Below, piece after piece: positions 1 to 4,310 of a stretch of DNA of 5,227 bases. Where the stretch lies: the NCBI GenBank assembly GCA_903839905.1, contig CAIMDX010000022.1, positions 1-5,227 on the forward strand, written 5' to 3'. A model generated the notes under the pieces. That model did no database searches. It was not told the origin of the DNA and saw only the letters and a list, made by a program, of their open reading frames with translations. Both the position numbers and the translations under genes were made by a program. This stretch comes from an uncultured bacterium (GTDB taxonomy: Bacteria > Patescibacteriota > Minisyncoccia > Minisyncoccales > JAQTVQ01). Numbering within the stretch: the stretch's first letter is position 1; the number at the start of each line of letters is the position of its first letter.

Positions 1-586
1 ACGCATAATTCAATCAATTCCCTCTCCTAAAGCCGAGCCGTTTAAGATGTGGCTGGCAAAAGTTGGCTACGAGAGAATGCAGGAAACTATTGATCCGGAA
101 TTATCAATCACGCGAGCGAGGAAGAATTGGCAAATGCGAGGCCATAGCGACAAATGGATACAGCAAAGAATGATTAGTGTTGAAGTGAGGAATAAGCTTA
201 CTGATTATTGGGCGGAGAATGGGATTGAGAAAGCTGATGAATATGCCAAATTAACCAATATCATCCATCAGGAATGGAGCGGACTATCAGTAAAAGGCCA
301 TAAAGATCTGAAAGGCTTGAAACAGCACAATTTGCGCGACCATATGAACGAAGCCGAATTGATTTTTACCGCTCTGGCGGAATTATCAACAAGACAAATC
401 GCGGAAAAAGATGAAGCGCAAGGATATAATGAAAACGAAGGCGCGGCGCACAAAGGCGGCAAAATTTCCGGCAATGCCCGGCGCGAATTGGAAAAAGAAA
501 CCGGCAAGAAAGTGGTTAACGGCGGAAATTATTTAAATCCGGCGGAGGGCGATAACAAAAAATTGCCGAAAAATGTTAAGAAATAA
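1..586 (+). CDS. Bro-N/DinD-like protein, C-terminal part (5' end outside window)
   Basis: This frame is open from the left edge (first full codon at base 2) to TAA at 584-586, so the N-terminus lies outside the window; the ATG at 47 is internal. The first visible residues, including KAEPFKMWLAKVGYER, match the segment that normally follows a Bro-N domain in bacterial Bro-N (prophage antirepressor-type) proteins. The C-terminal half contains GLKQHNLRDHMNEAELIF, which resembles the region of E. coli DinD around its conserved DHM. A KGG..SGNAR..LE..TG stretch follows, and the protein ends in a lysine-rich tail. E. coli DinD is an SOS-induced protein that acts on RecA filaments. Bro-N is a DNA-binding domain of phage and viral origin, often found on bacterial chromosomes. 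A DNA-binding or damage-response role here is inferred from the family, since the Bro-N domain itself is not in view. The last 14 bases overlap a small downstream frame. Confidence 0.85.
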   Translation, partial: RIIQSIPSPKAEPFKMWLAKVGYERMQETIDPELSITRARKNWQMRGHSDKWIQQRMISVEVRNKLTDYWAENGIEKADEYAKLTNIIHQEWSGLSVKGHKDLKGLKQHNLRDHMNEAELIFTALAELSTRQIAEKDEAQGYNENEGAAHKGGKISGNARRELEKETGKKVVNGGNYLNPAEGDNKKLPKNVKK

Positions 587-707
587 ATTTATATACAGCG
601 GTTGGGTAAGAAAATTAGTCAAAAATTTTGACCTTGAACAAACATTGCGAAAAGTGGGGGAGGCCAAAAAATGGTGGCTGACCCAATTATTTGCGCCTAA
701 CAAATAG
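573..707 (+). CDS. Possible 44-residue small basic protein overlapping the Bro-N gene
   Basis: The ATG at 573 lies inside the end of the Bro-N gene in another frame, and the frame runs to TAG at 705-707. The product is 44 residues, basic, with an amphipathic-looking middle (KLVKNFDLEQTLRKVGEAKK) and a WWLTQLFAPNK end. I do not recognise the family. In its favour, the 14-base overlap would allow translational coupling, codon choice resembles that of the neighbours, and the frame ends at the terminator hairpin, so it fills the gap between genes exactly. Against it, it is short and has no Shine-Dalgarno sequence of its own. A chance frame, or a former extension of the Bro-N protein, is also possible. 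Confidence 0.4.
   Translation: MLRNKFIYSGWVRKLVKNFDLEQTLRKVGEAKKWWLTQLFAPNK
618..632. repeat. Perfect 15-base palindrome
   Basis: GTCAAAAATTTTGAC is a perfect inverted repeat with 7-base arms around a single central A. It lies 32 bases after the Bro-N stop, inside the possible 44-residue frame. It is AT-rich and has no U-tract, so it is not a terminator. It could be a regulator binding site or a chance palindrome. No -10 box sits at a proper distance from it. Confidence 0.4.
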
Positions 708-718
708 GGCGGTTTTTT
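694..718 (+). terminator. Rho-independent terminator after the Bro-N region
   Basis: The arms CGCCTA (694-699) and TAGGGCG (705-711) pair with one bulged G at 707 around the loop ACAAA, and six T residues follow at 713-718. The stop codon of the 44-residue frame (705-707) lies in the 3' arm. The last T is also the first base of the TGG of the next gene's extended -10 box. Confidence 0.65.
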
Positions 719-732
719 GGTAAGATGAACAT
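718..732 (+). promoter_or_regulatory. Extended -10 promoter placing transcription start at ATG 733
   Basis: TGGTAAGAT (718-726) is an extended -10 element of the form TGn plus hexamer, with TAAGAT as the hexamer. Six bases separate it from ATG at 733, so the A of ATG falls at the usual +1. No -35 element is recognisable at 16-18 bases. Nearly the same box and the same spacing precede the starts at 1642 and 4553. A leaderless transcript is inferred. Confidence 0.65.
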
Positions 733-987
733 ATGATAAAACATTTTTCATTTGAAGAGGCTAAAACCATAGGTGAATCCTTGGGGATTAATTGGAGTAA
801 ATTTGATATTGAACAATTTAGAATGGGGATAGATGTGGAATTGGAGCATGGCAGTCGTGATCCGAGCACAAACATAACCAATGACGATCCTATTATGACG
901 GGAAAAATAGCCCTAGCTCACTTGAATGAATTCCCGGACTATTATACGAAATTGGAAAAAATGGAAGAAAGCGGCGTTATATCTTAA
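733..987 (+). CDS. DUF5661 family small protein
   Basis: The product is an 84-residue soluble protein that matches what I know of the DUF5661 family. Family-type features are an N-terminal SFEEAKTIGESLGI helix, WSKFDIEQFRMGIDVELEHGSRD (about residues 21-43), NITNDDP (47-53), TGKIALAHLNE (56-66) and PDYYTKLEKME (68-78). The function is unknown. The acidic, helical character and the absence of membrane segments or a signal peptide suggest a cytoplasmic protein. Its length is close to that of other members, so it appears complete. The start is well supported, because an extended -10 box lies exactly six bases upstream and there is no ribosome-binding site, which points to leaderless translation. 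A VanZ-like gene follows after 41 bases with no convincing terminator between them, so the two may be co-transcribed. Confidence 0.88.
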   Translation: MIKHFSFEEAKTIGESLGINWSKFDIEQFRMGIDVELEHGSRDPSTNITNDDPIMTGKIALAHLNEFPDYYTKLEKMEESGVIS

Positions 988-1028
988 AACAGGCCGGTTC
1001 TTTTTTCTACCTAATCAGGTTCCAATAT

Positions 1029-1487
1029 ATGAAAGCTAAATTTAAAATTTCAGTTGTCATTTTATTTATTATATACTTCGCAGCGCTGATTAAGCTGTTG
1101 GTTTTTAAATATCCAACGGGTATGGTATTTGAGATTGCTAACGGAAACTATGTGCCATTTAGAACTATTCTAAATTATCTCAGCGGTGAGTTCACATGGA
1201 ATGTAGCTATTCGCAATATTGTGGGAAATATGATTCTCTTTATTCCCATTGGGTTTTTTGTGCCGCTTTTTCGCCGTCGATTTGCATGGAAATCTGTCTT
1301 GGTTGCCGCTCTCGTTATTAGCACGGTGATAGAAATTGTCCAGGGCATATTCCGAGTAGGCGTGGTTGATATTGACGACATATTGCTGAATGTATCCGGA
1401 GCCATAATCGGCTATGGAATTTTTGTTTGTATCAAGTCGATTATTTATAAACTACGAGAGAAAAATGGGGTCAGCCATCATTTATAA
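1029..1487 (+). CDS. VanZ-like family membrane protein
   Basis: The product has 152 residues and an architecture typical of the VanZ-like family: an N-terminal transmembrane helix (about residues 6-26), a periplasmic or external loop with NYVPFRTI, and then further helices. The family signature is clear: NIVGNMILFIPIGFFVPLF (about 63-81), VISTVIEIVQ (about 96-105) and FRVGVVDIDDILLNVSGAIIGYG (about 107-129), with conserved E, Q, R, D-D-N and G positions. VanZ of Enterococcus gives low-level teicoplanin resistance. Most chromosomal relatives have no known substrate, so resistance should not be assumed here. A weak AGGT lies nine bases before ATG and no good leaderless box is present, so translation may depend on transcription from the DUF5661 promoter. 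A terminator follows at 1501-1534. Confidence 0.92.
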   Translation: MKAKFKISVVILFIIYFAALIKLLVFKYPTGMVFEIANGNYVPFRTILNYLSGEFTWNVAIRNIVGNMILFIPIGFFVPLFRRRFAWKSVLVAALVISTVIEIVQGIFRVGVVDIDDILLNVSGAIIGYGIFVCIKSIIYKLREKNGVSHHL

Positions 1488-1500
1488 TAAAGTAAATCCG

Positions 1501-1534
1501 TGCGGAGATATTGATTTATTCTCGCATCTTTTTT
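1501..1534 (+). terminator. Rho-independent terminator after the VanZ-like gene
   Basis: TGCGGAGA (1501-1508) pairs with TCTCGCA (1520-1526) with one bulged G, around an AT-rich 11-base loop. The T-rich run TCTTTTTT (1527-1534) follows. It lies 14 bases after the VanZ-like stop codon, the expected place for the end of that transcript. Confidence 0.65.
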
Positions 1535-1570
1535 GTAAGAGCCGTTCGCTATACACCTTTGCCGTTCACT

Positions 1571-1586
1571 TCCGTCAATTGGCGGA
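1571..1586. repeat. GC-rich near-palindrome (REP-like)
   Basis: TCCGTCAATTGGCGGA is a 16-base inverted repeat with one T-G wobble pair. ATGGCGGAGGG follows directly. A related shorter form, TCCGCCGCGGA followed by ATGGAGGG, lies at 1704-1722, so the element occurs twice within 150 bases. Small palindromes of this kind are common between genes in Patescibacteria. That comparison is from memory, and no other copy can be checked within this window. Confidence 0.5.
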
Positions 1587-1600
1587 TGGCGGAGGGGGCG

Positions 1601-1627
1601 CCTACCTACCGGCAGGCAGGGTTTTTT
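1601..1627 (+). terminator. Terminator-like hairpin built from a CCTA/GGCAGG palindrome
   Basis: CCTACCT (1601-1607) pairs with AGGCAGG (1614-1620) with one A-C mismatch around ACCGGC, and G plus six T residues follow (1622-1627). Tandem CCTA and GGCA units allow several pairing registers. The VanZ-like gene already has a terminator 67 bases upstream, so this copy may be a REP-like repeat that happens to terminate. Its U-tract merges with the TGG of the next promoter. Confidence 0.5.
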
Positions 1628-1641
1628 GGTAGAATAACTAT
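1627..1641 (+). promoter_or_regulatory. Extended -10 promoter placing transcription start at ATG 1642
   Basis: TGGTAGAAT (1627-1635) is followed by six bases and then ATG at 1642. The box is identical to the one before 4553 and nearly identical to that before 733. There is no -35 match. It is the main argument that the short frame behind it, or an ancestral gene at this place, is or was expressed. Confidence 0.6.
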
Positions 1642-1773
1642 ATGGAAAAACAAAATCCAATAGATAAAAAAAAGTTTTTGCGCGAGTCTAATCATCTTAC
1701 CCGTCCGCCGCGGATGGAGGGCAAGGCAAAGAACGAAGGGATGAACCCAATCCAAAAGAAGAAGGCGAAGTAG
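1642..1773 (+). CDS. Possible 43-residue small protein behind a leaderless promoter
   Basis: This frame runs from ATG 1642 to TAG 1771-1773 and encodes a lysine-rich, hydrophilic 43-residue peptide (start MEKQNPIDKKKFLRESNH, end NPIQKKKAK). I do not recognise a family. The supporting evidence is the upstream box, which has the sequence and spacing seen before two convincing genes. The middle of the frame (1704-1722, encoding part of RPPRMEG) is a copy of the GC-rich palindrome found at 1571-1597. The reading frame has therefore either tolerated a repeat insertion or is the truncated, repeat-invaded remnant of a longer gene. The peptide is likely disordered if made. Confidence 0.4.
   Translation: MEKQNPIDKKKFLRESNHLTRPPRMEGKAKNEGMNPIQKKKAK
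1704..1722. repeat. Second copy of the GC-rich REP-like palindrome
   Basis: TCCGCCGCGGA (1704-1714) is an inverted repeat of TCCGC and GCGGA around one C, followed by TGGAGGG. It shares TCCG-Y-C, GCGGATGG and GAGGG-like segments, in the same order, with 1571-1597. It lies inside the possible 43-residue frame. Confidence 0.4.
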
Positions 1774-1853
1774 AATGGTAAAAAATAATCCTATACTTAA
1801 GCATCTTGCGGGAGCGGAGTTGATTTTGGTTTTTAATATGCATATTAAGAGTT

Positions 1854-1868
1854 GGTAAAGTAAATAAT
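1854..1868 (+). promoter_or_regulatory. Weak extended -10-like box before the HAD gene
   Basis: TTGGTAAAGT precedes ATG 1869, with TAAAGT (1856-1861) as the hexamer and seven bases to the ATG. It resembles the three stronger TTGGTARRAT boxes in the window but lacks their T-run and is one base further from the start. No Shine-Dalgarno sequence is present, so a leaderless or near-leaderless start is plausible. Confidence 0.4.
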
Positions 1869-2426
1869 ATGATCAAGGGGATAATATTTGATATGGTCGG
1901 GCCTTTGCTCCAGAAAAATCCTGGATATGTTTTTGATGAAGTTGTTGAAGCGGCGGAGAAGATGCGGGGCCTTTTTCCAAATGATAAAGAATTCATCGCG
2001 GCTCTTGGACGAAGCGAGATCACGAAAAAATATTCACAAGAAGAAATTGCTGAAAAAATAGCTTTAAAATATTCTAAAATTCCGGAAATTTGGAATGAGC
2101 TGCTGCCAAAGATCAAAGGCGATTATGCTCTTGGCGTTATAAATAACGGAACGGCCATAACGGTTCCGTATTTTAAAAAAGAAAATAATTTTGATGAATT
2201 TTTTTCAATTTTTATCAATTCATCTGAAGTAGGGTTAGAGAAGCCGGATAGCAGGATATATCTTATGGCTCTTAATCAAATGAAACTGAAACCGGAAGAA
2301 GCTGTTTTTATAGATGATACAGAAGAGAATATTTTGGGGGCTGAAAAAATCGGGATGCAAGGGATATTATTTACAGATTATCAAAGCCTGCTGATTGATT
2401 TAAAATCATCGGGTATAAATATTTAA
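1869..2426 (+). CDS. HAD-superfamily hydrolase (subfamily IA-like) with altered motifs
   Basis: The product is 185 residues, the usual size for a small HAD hydrolase with a helical C1-type cap (about residues 15-78). Motif I is GIIFDMVGPLL (4-14), with the nucleophile Asp8; the second Asp normally two residues later is Val10. Motif II is LGVINNG (88-94), with Asn92 where Ser or Thr is usual. Motif III Lys is Lys125 in GLEKPD, and motif IV is VFIDDTEENI (146-155), with Asp149 and Asp150. C-terminal GAEKIGMQGILF is typical of subfamily IA. The nucleophile, lysine and metal-binding acids are retained, so phosphohydrolase-type chemistry remains possible, but loss of the general acid/base residue makes ordinary phosphatase activity doubtful. 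The substrate cannot be deduced. There is no Shine-Dalgarno sequence, and a weak leaderless-type box precedes the start. A strong terminator follows. Confidence 0.9.
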   Translation: MIKGIIFDMVGPLLQKNPGYVFDEVVEAAEKMRGLFPNDKEFIAALGRSEITKKYSQEEIAEKIALKYSKIPEIWNELLPKIKGDYALGVINNGTAITVPYFKKENNFDEFFSIFINSSEVGLEKPDSRIYLMALNQMKLKPEEAVFIDDTEENILGAEKIGMQGILFTDYQSLLIDLKSSGINI

Positions 2427-2455
2427 GAGAAGAGCACGAATTAATCCAGGGATGG

Positions 2456-2481
2456 AAAGCGGACGAAAGTCTGCTTTTTTT
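2456..2481 (+). terminator. Strong rho-independent terminator after the HAD gene
   Basis: AGCGGAC (2458-2464) pairs with GTCTGCT (2469-2475), including one G-T wobble, around a GAAA tetraloop of the GNRA type. A run of seven T residues occupies 2475-2481, and flanking A-T pairs extend the stem. The next gene's -35 hexamer begins at 2483, two bases after the U-tract. Confidence 0.85.
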
Positions 2482-2482
2482 G

Positions 2483-2510
2483 TTGACGGATTGTCAGTTT
2501 AATCTAAAAT
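2483..2510 (+). promoter_or_regulatory. Sigma70-type promoter for the zinc-ribbon membrane protein gene
   Basis: TTGACG (2483-2488) and TAAAAT (2505-2510) are separated by 16 bases, giving an expected transcription start near 2517 and a leader of about 29 bases before ATG 2546. TGAC and GTCA form a short inverted repeat (2484-2496) over the -35 region that could be an operator. This is the only good two-part plus-strand promoter in the window. Confidence 0.6.
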
Positions 2511-2545
2511 TGAGATAAGGTTAATTTATTAAAGAAAATAATATT

Positions 2546-3061
2546 ATGGCAAATTTTTGTCCAAAGTGCGGCGGAAAAAATAATTTGGATGATAAGTTTT
2601 GTAAAAATTGCGGAGCCAATCTGATTGATCCTGTTGAAGCTCCGAAAGAGGGGCCGAAATCAGAGAAATCGCCAGCTCCTGCGCGGACTGCTTCGGCGCC
2701 TTCCAAACCTTTTATCATCCTGATCATCAGCTCGTGTCTTCAATTGCTGGTTTGGGGATTGCTTTTGTACTGGATCTGGTATTCCTACGGCTGTGCTGTC
2801 GGGAAATATCCGGGTACCGGGGACCAGGCGTGCCAATGGTTTTATGCGACTTTTAGCGGGAAGAACAATGGAGGCGGGGGAAACGGGAATAATAATAGCT
2901 ATGATGGCTGTGTTGCCACGGGGTGCGGTAATTTGTGGCGCTGTAACGGGAACTATTATTCATCGGAAAAACAGATTAAGGTAGATGCATGCTTTACTTT
3001 GGGCAATCGTCCCGACAAGATATATTCCAGCTGGTCAGGTATTTGCAGGCAGTGTCCTTAA
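2546..3061 (+). CDS. Zinc-ribbon, single-transmembrane, cysteine-rich exported-domain protein
   Basis: The product has 171 residues in four parts. An N-terminal zinc ribbon (residues 3-25) has two CxxC knuckles, Cys5/Cys8 and Cys19/Cys22, in the common FCPKCG...FCKNCG form. A Pro/Ala/Lys/Glu-rich linker covers 28-54. One hydrophobic helix follows at about 55-79. The C-terminal region has eight cysteines (83, 96, 122, 127, 133, 149, 167, 170) and a Gly/Asn-rich spacer (about 107-117). With no signal peptide, the likely topology is zinc ribbon in the cytoplasm and Cys-rich part outside, where disulfides could form. I recognise the ribbon but not the C-terminal domain. The function is unknown; sensing or envelope roles would be speculation. 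The start is supported by the zinc ribbon beginning at residue 3 and by the promoter upstream. Only a weak purine stretch serves as a ribosome-binding site. Confidence 0.85.
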   Translation: MANFCPKCGGKNNLDDKFCKNCGANLIDPVEAPKEGPKSEKSPAPARTASAPSKPFIILIISSCLQLLVWGLLLYWIWYSYGCAVGKYPGTGDQACQWFYATFSGKNNGGGGNGNNNSYDGCVATGCGNLWRCNGNYYSSEKQIKVDACFTLGNRPDKIYSSWSGICRQCP

Positions 3062-3068
3062 TTGAAAA

Positions 3069-3091
3069 ATGCAAAAGTTAAACCTTTGCAT
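3069..3091. repeat. Inverted repeat between two membrane-protein genes
   Basis: ATGCAAA (3069-3075) and TTTGCAT (3085-3091) form a perfect 7-base inverted repeat around nine bases. It starts eight bases after the stop of the zinc-ribbon gene and 55 bases before the next start. No T-run follows, so it is a poor terminator. It may be an operator, an mRNA 3'-end stabiliser or a decayed terminator. TAATAT at 3091-3096 could be a -10 box overlapping its right end, but no properly spaced -35 is seen. Confidence 0.45.
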
Positions 3092-3123
3092 AATATCACC
3101 GTAATAACTTAATAAATCGGAAT

Positions 3124-3933
3124 ATGGATATTAAAAAAATTTTGAAGCGTTTTGCAAAAATCGTCTTTTGGATAATTTATCTATTCCTTTCAACCGTTTT
3201 TATCGGGTTTTTTAGTTTAATCATTTTAGAAATGAATCCTGGCGGGTCTATTTATTATTCATTGGCGATAATAATTGCGGCAATAGGGCTGGTAATATTT
3301 TTTTCAACAAAAGTACTTAAGATCAGGATAAGATCAATAGTAATTTTTCTTATTTTGGCTTTTATCGCTTTTATTTTTCTTTCTCCGAAGGTGGTTAATA
3401 TAAAGAAACCCGCCATATACCTTTATCCGGAAGAAGATTCAATGGTAAGCGTAAAATTGGGGGTGAAAGGAATAATCGCTAAAGACATCCCGGCGTATAA
3501 AAACGGCTGGAATGTTTTCGCGACAAAGGAGGGGATCATAGACAATAAATACGATTATCTTTTTTATGAAGCCATCTTGTTCGGTGCGAAATTCCCCGAA
3601 TCCGGCTGGGTTGTTGGATACGGAGAGTTAAGGGGCTGGTTTCAGGATAATTTGATTAAGCTGGGCCTTAACGAAAAAGAAAAGAACCAGTTTATTGATT
3701 ATTGGATGGAATCGCTGCCCGAAGCGGACTATTATCAAATAAAAATGGCTGATAAAAAATTTCTAGATGAATATATGCGTTTAGATATATCCCCCAAGCC
3801 GGATACCGAAATAAGATTGCTTTTTGAATTTACGCCGTTAAGCGAGAAGATTGTCATTAACGAACCGGAGATAGCAACCCTGGAAAGAAATGGTTTTACG
3901 GTCGTAGAGTGGGGCGGTATTTTAAAAAAGTAA
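3124..3933 (+). CDS. Membrane protein with KPxIYLYP-type exported domain
   Basis: The product has 269 residues. Three hydrophobic helices (about 13-35, 44-63 and 69-88) are followed by a soluble domain of about 180 residues. With a basic cytoplasmic N-terminus, three helices would place that domain outside the cell. The domain starts with KPAIYLYPEE (95-104) and contains NGWNVFA (127-133), YDYLFYEA (143-150), FIDYWMESLP (190-199) and a final NGFTVVEWGG (256-265). I recognise these blocks (KP.IYLYP at the start, GF.VVEWGG at the end) from uncharacterised bacterial surface proteins; I know no biochemical function and give no Pfam name. The three-helix anchor in place of a signal peptide is a notable architecture. 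There is no Shine-Dalgarno sequence, and the promoter is unclear. It lies 62 bases after the zinc-ribbon protein gene and 27 bases before the DUF1294 gene, so co-transcription is plausible. Confidence 0.82.
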   Translation: MDIKKILKRFAKIVFWIIYLFLSTVFIGFFSLIILEMNPGGSIYYSLAIIIAAIGLVIFFSTKVLKIRIRSIVIFLILAFIAFIFLSPKVVNIKKPAIYLYPEEDSMVSVKLGVKGIIAKDIPAYKNGWNVFATKEGIIDNKYDYLFYEAILFGAKFPESGWVVGYGELRGWFQDNLIKLGLNEKEKNQFIDYWMESLPEADYYQIKMADKKFLDEYMRLDISPKPDTEIRLLFEFTPLSEKIVINEPEIATLERNGFTVVEWGGILKK

Positions 3934-3960
3934 ATTGTTCTGTTAATTAAATATTTTAAC

Positions 3961-4260
3961 ATGCCGCCTGATAGCCGGTTGCTCTATATTTTATTTTTTT
4001 TCTTCGCGATAAACCTTGCGTCTTTTTTGATTATGCTGGCGGATAAAATAAAATCTGCCAAACCGGGCGAGGAGAGAATTTCAGAGGGAATGCTGTTTTT
4101 CTTGGCAGCGGCTTTTGGCAGTATCGGCGTTTATGCCGGTATGTTCGCTTTCCGGCACAAGACGCAAAAGTGGTATTTTTTGGTAGGGATCCCGCTGTTG
4201 GTTCTACAGAATGCCGCCGCGCTTTATTTGGTTTATTTATTTTTATTGGATAAAAAATAA
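3961..4260 (+). CDS. DUF1294 family membrane protein
   Basis: The product has 99 residues and fits the DUF1294 family. The first helix (about 7-26) runs into FLIMLADKIKSAKPGEERISEGMLF, matching the conserved DK-x-x-A...R-x-x-E pattern. A second helix (about 43-64) contains the glycine-containing FGSIGVYAGM, followed by the signature RHKTQKWYF (65-73), and a third helix is at about 74-95. Family members are small integral membrane proteins of unknown function, sometimes fused to cold-shock or nucleic-acid-binding domains; no fusion is present here. The start follows the previous stop by 27 AT-rich bases without a Shine-Dalgarno sequence. TATTTT just before ATG is a possible but weak -10. A bidirectional terminator begins at the stop codon. 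Confidence 0.92.
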   Translation: MPPDSRLLYILFFFFAINLASFLIMLADKIKSAKPGEERISEGMLFFLAAAFGSIGVYAGMFAFRHKTQKWYFLVGIPLLVLQNAAALYLVYLFLLDKK

Positions 4261-4283
4261 AACCGTTTTTAAAACGGTTTTTT
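4259..4283. terminator. Bidirectional terminator between convergent genes
   Basis: AAAACCG and CGGTTTT form an A/T-flanked hairpin that starts at the DUF1294 stop codon. Six T residues follow on the plus strand, and on the minus strand the mirrored arm is followed by TTTTATTTTTTA. It can therefore end transcripts of both the DUF1294 gene and the convergent minus-strand zinc-ribbon gene. Confidence 0.75.
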
Positions 4284-4289
4284 AACGGC

Positions 4290-4310
4290 AATTCGCCTGG
4301 TTTGCGAATT
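4290..4310. repeat. Inverted repeat overlapping the minus-strand gene's stop codon
   Basis: AATTCGC (4290-4296) and GCGAATT (4304-4310) form a perfect 7-base stem with a 7-base loop. The right arm includes two bases of the TAA stop of the minus-strand small zinc-ribbon gene. No T-run follows directly, so it is probably a 3'-end stem that protects the transcript or acts together with the terminator at 4259-4283. Confidence 0.5.

Noticed and set aside
988..1006. A hairpin and T-run after the DUF5661 gene
   Set aside because: Only a three-base stem (AAC/GTT) can form before CTTTTTT, too weak to call a terminator. It may be a decayed one.
1029..1487. Glycopeptide resistance from the VanZ-like gene
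   Set aside because: No vanA/H/X or regulator genes are nearby, and the VanZ-like family is widespread without resistance function.
1414..1632. A 72-codon plus-strand frame across the end of the VanZ-like gene
   Set aside because: It overlaps the VanZ-like gene in another frame and then runs through a terminator and palindromes. The peptide shows no family features.
1775..1858. A 27-codon frame starting just after the 43-codon frame
   Set aside because: It is very short, has no promoter or ribosome-binding site, and the peptide is unrecognised. It is kept only as a possible part of a decayed gene.
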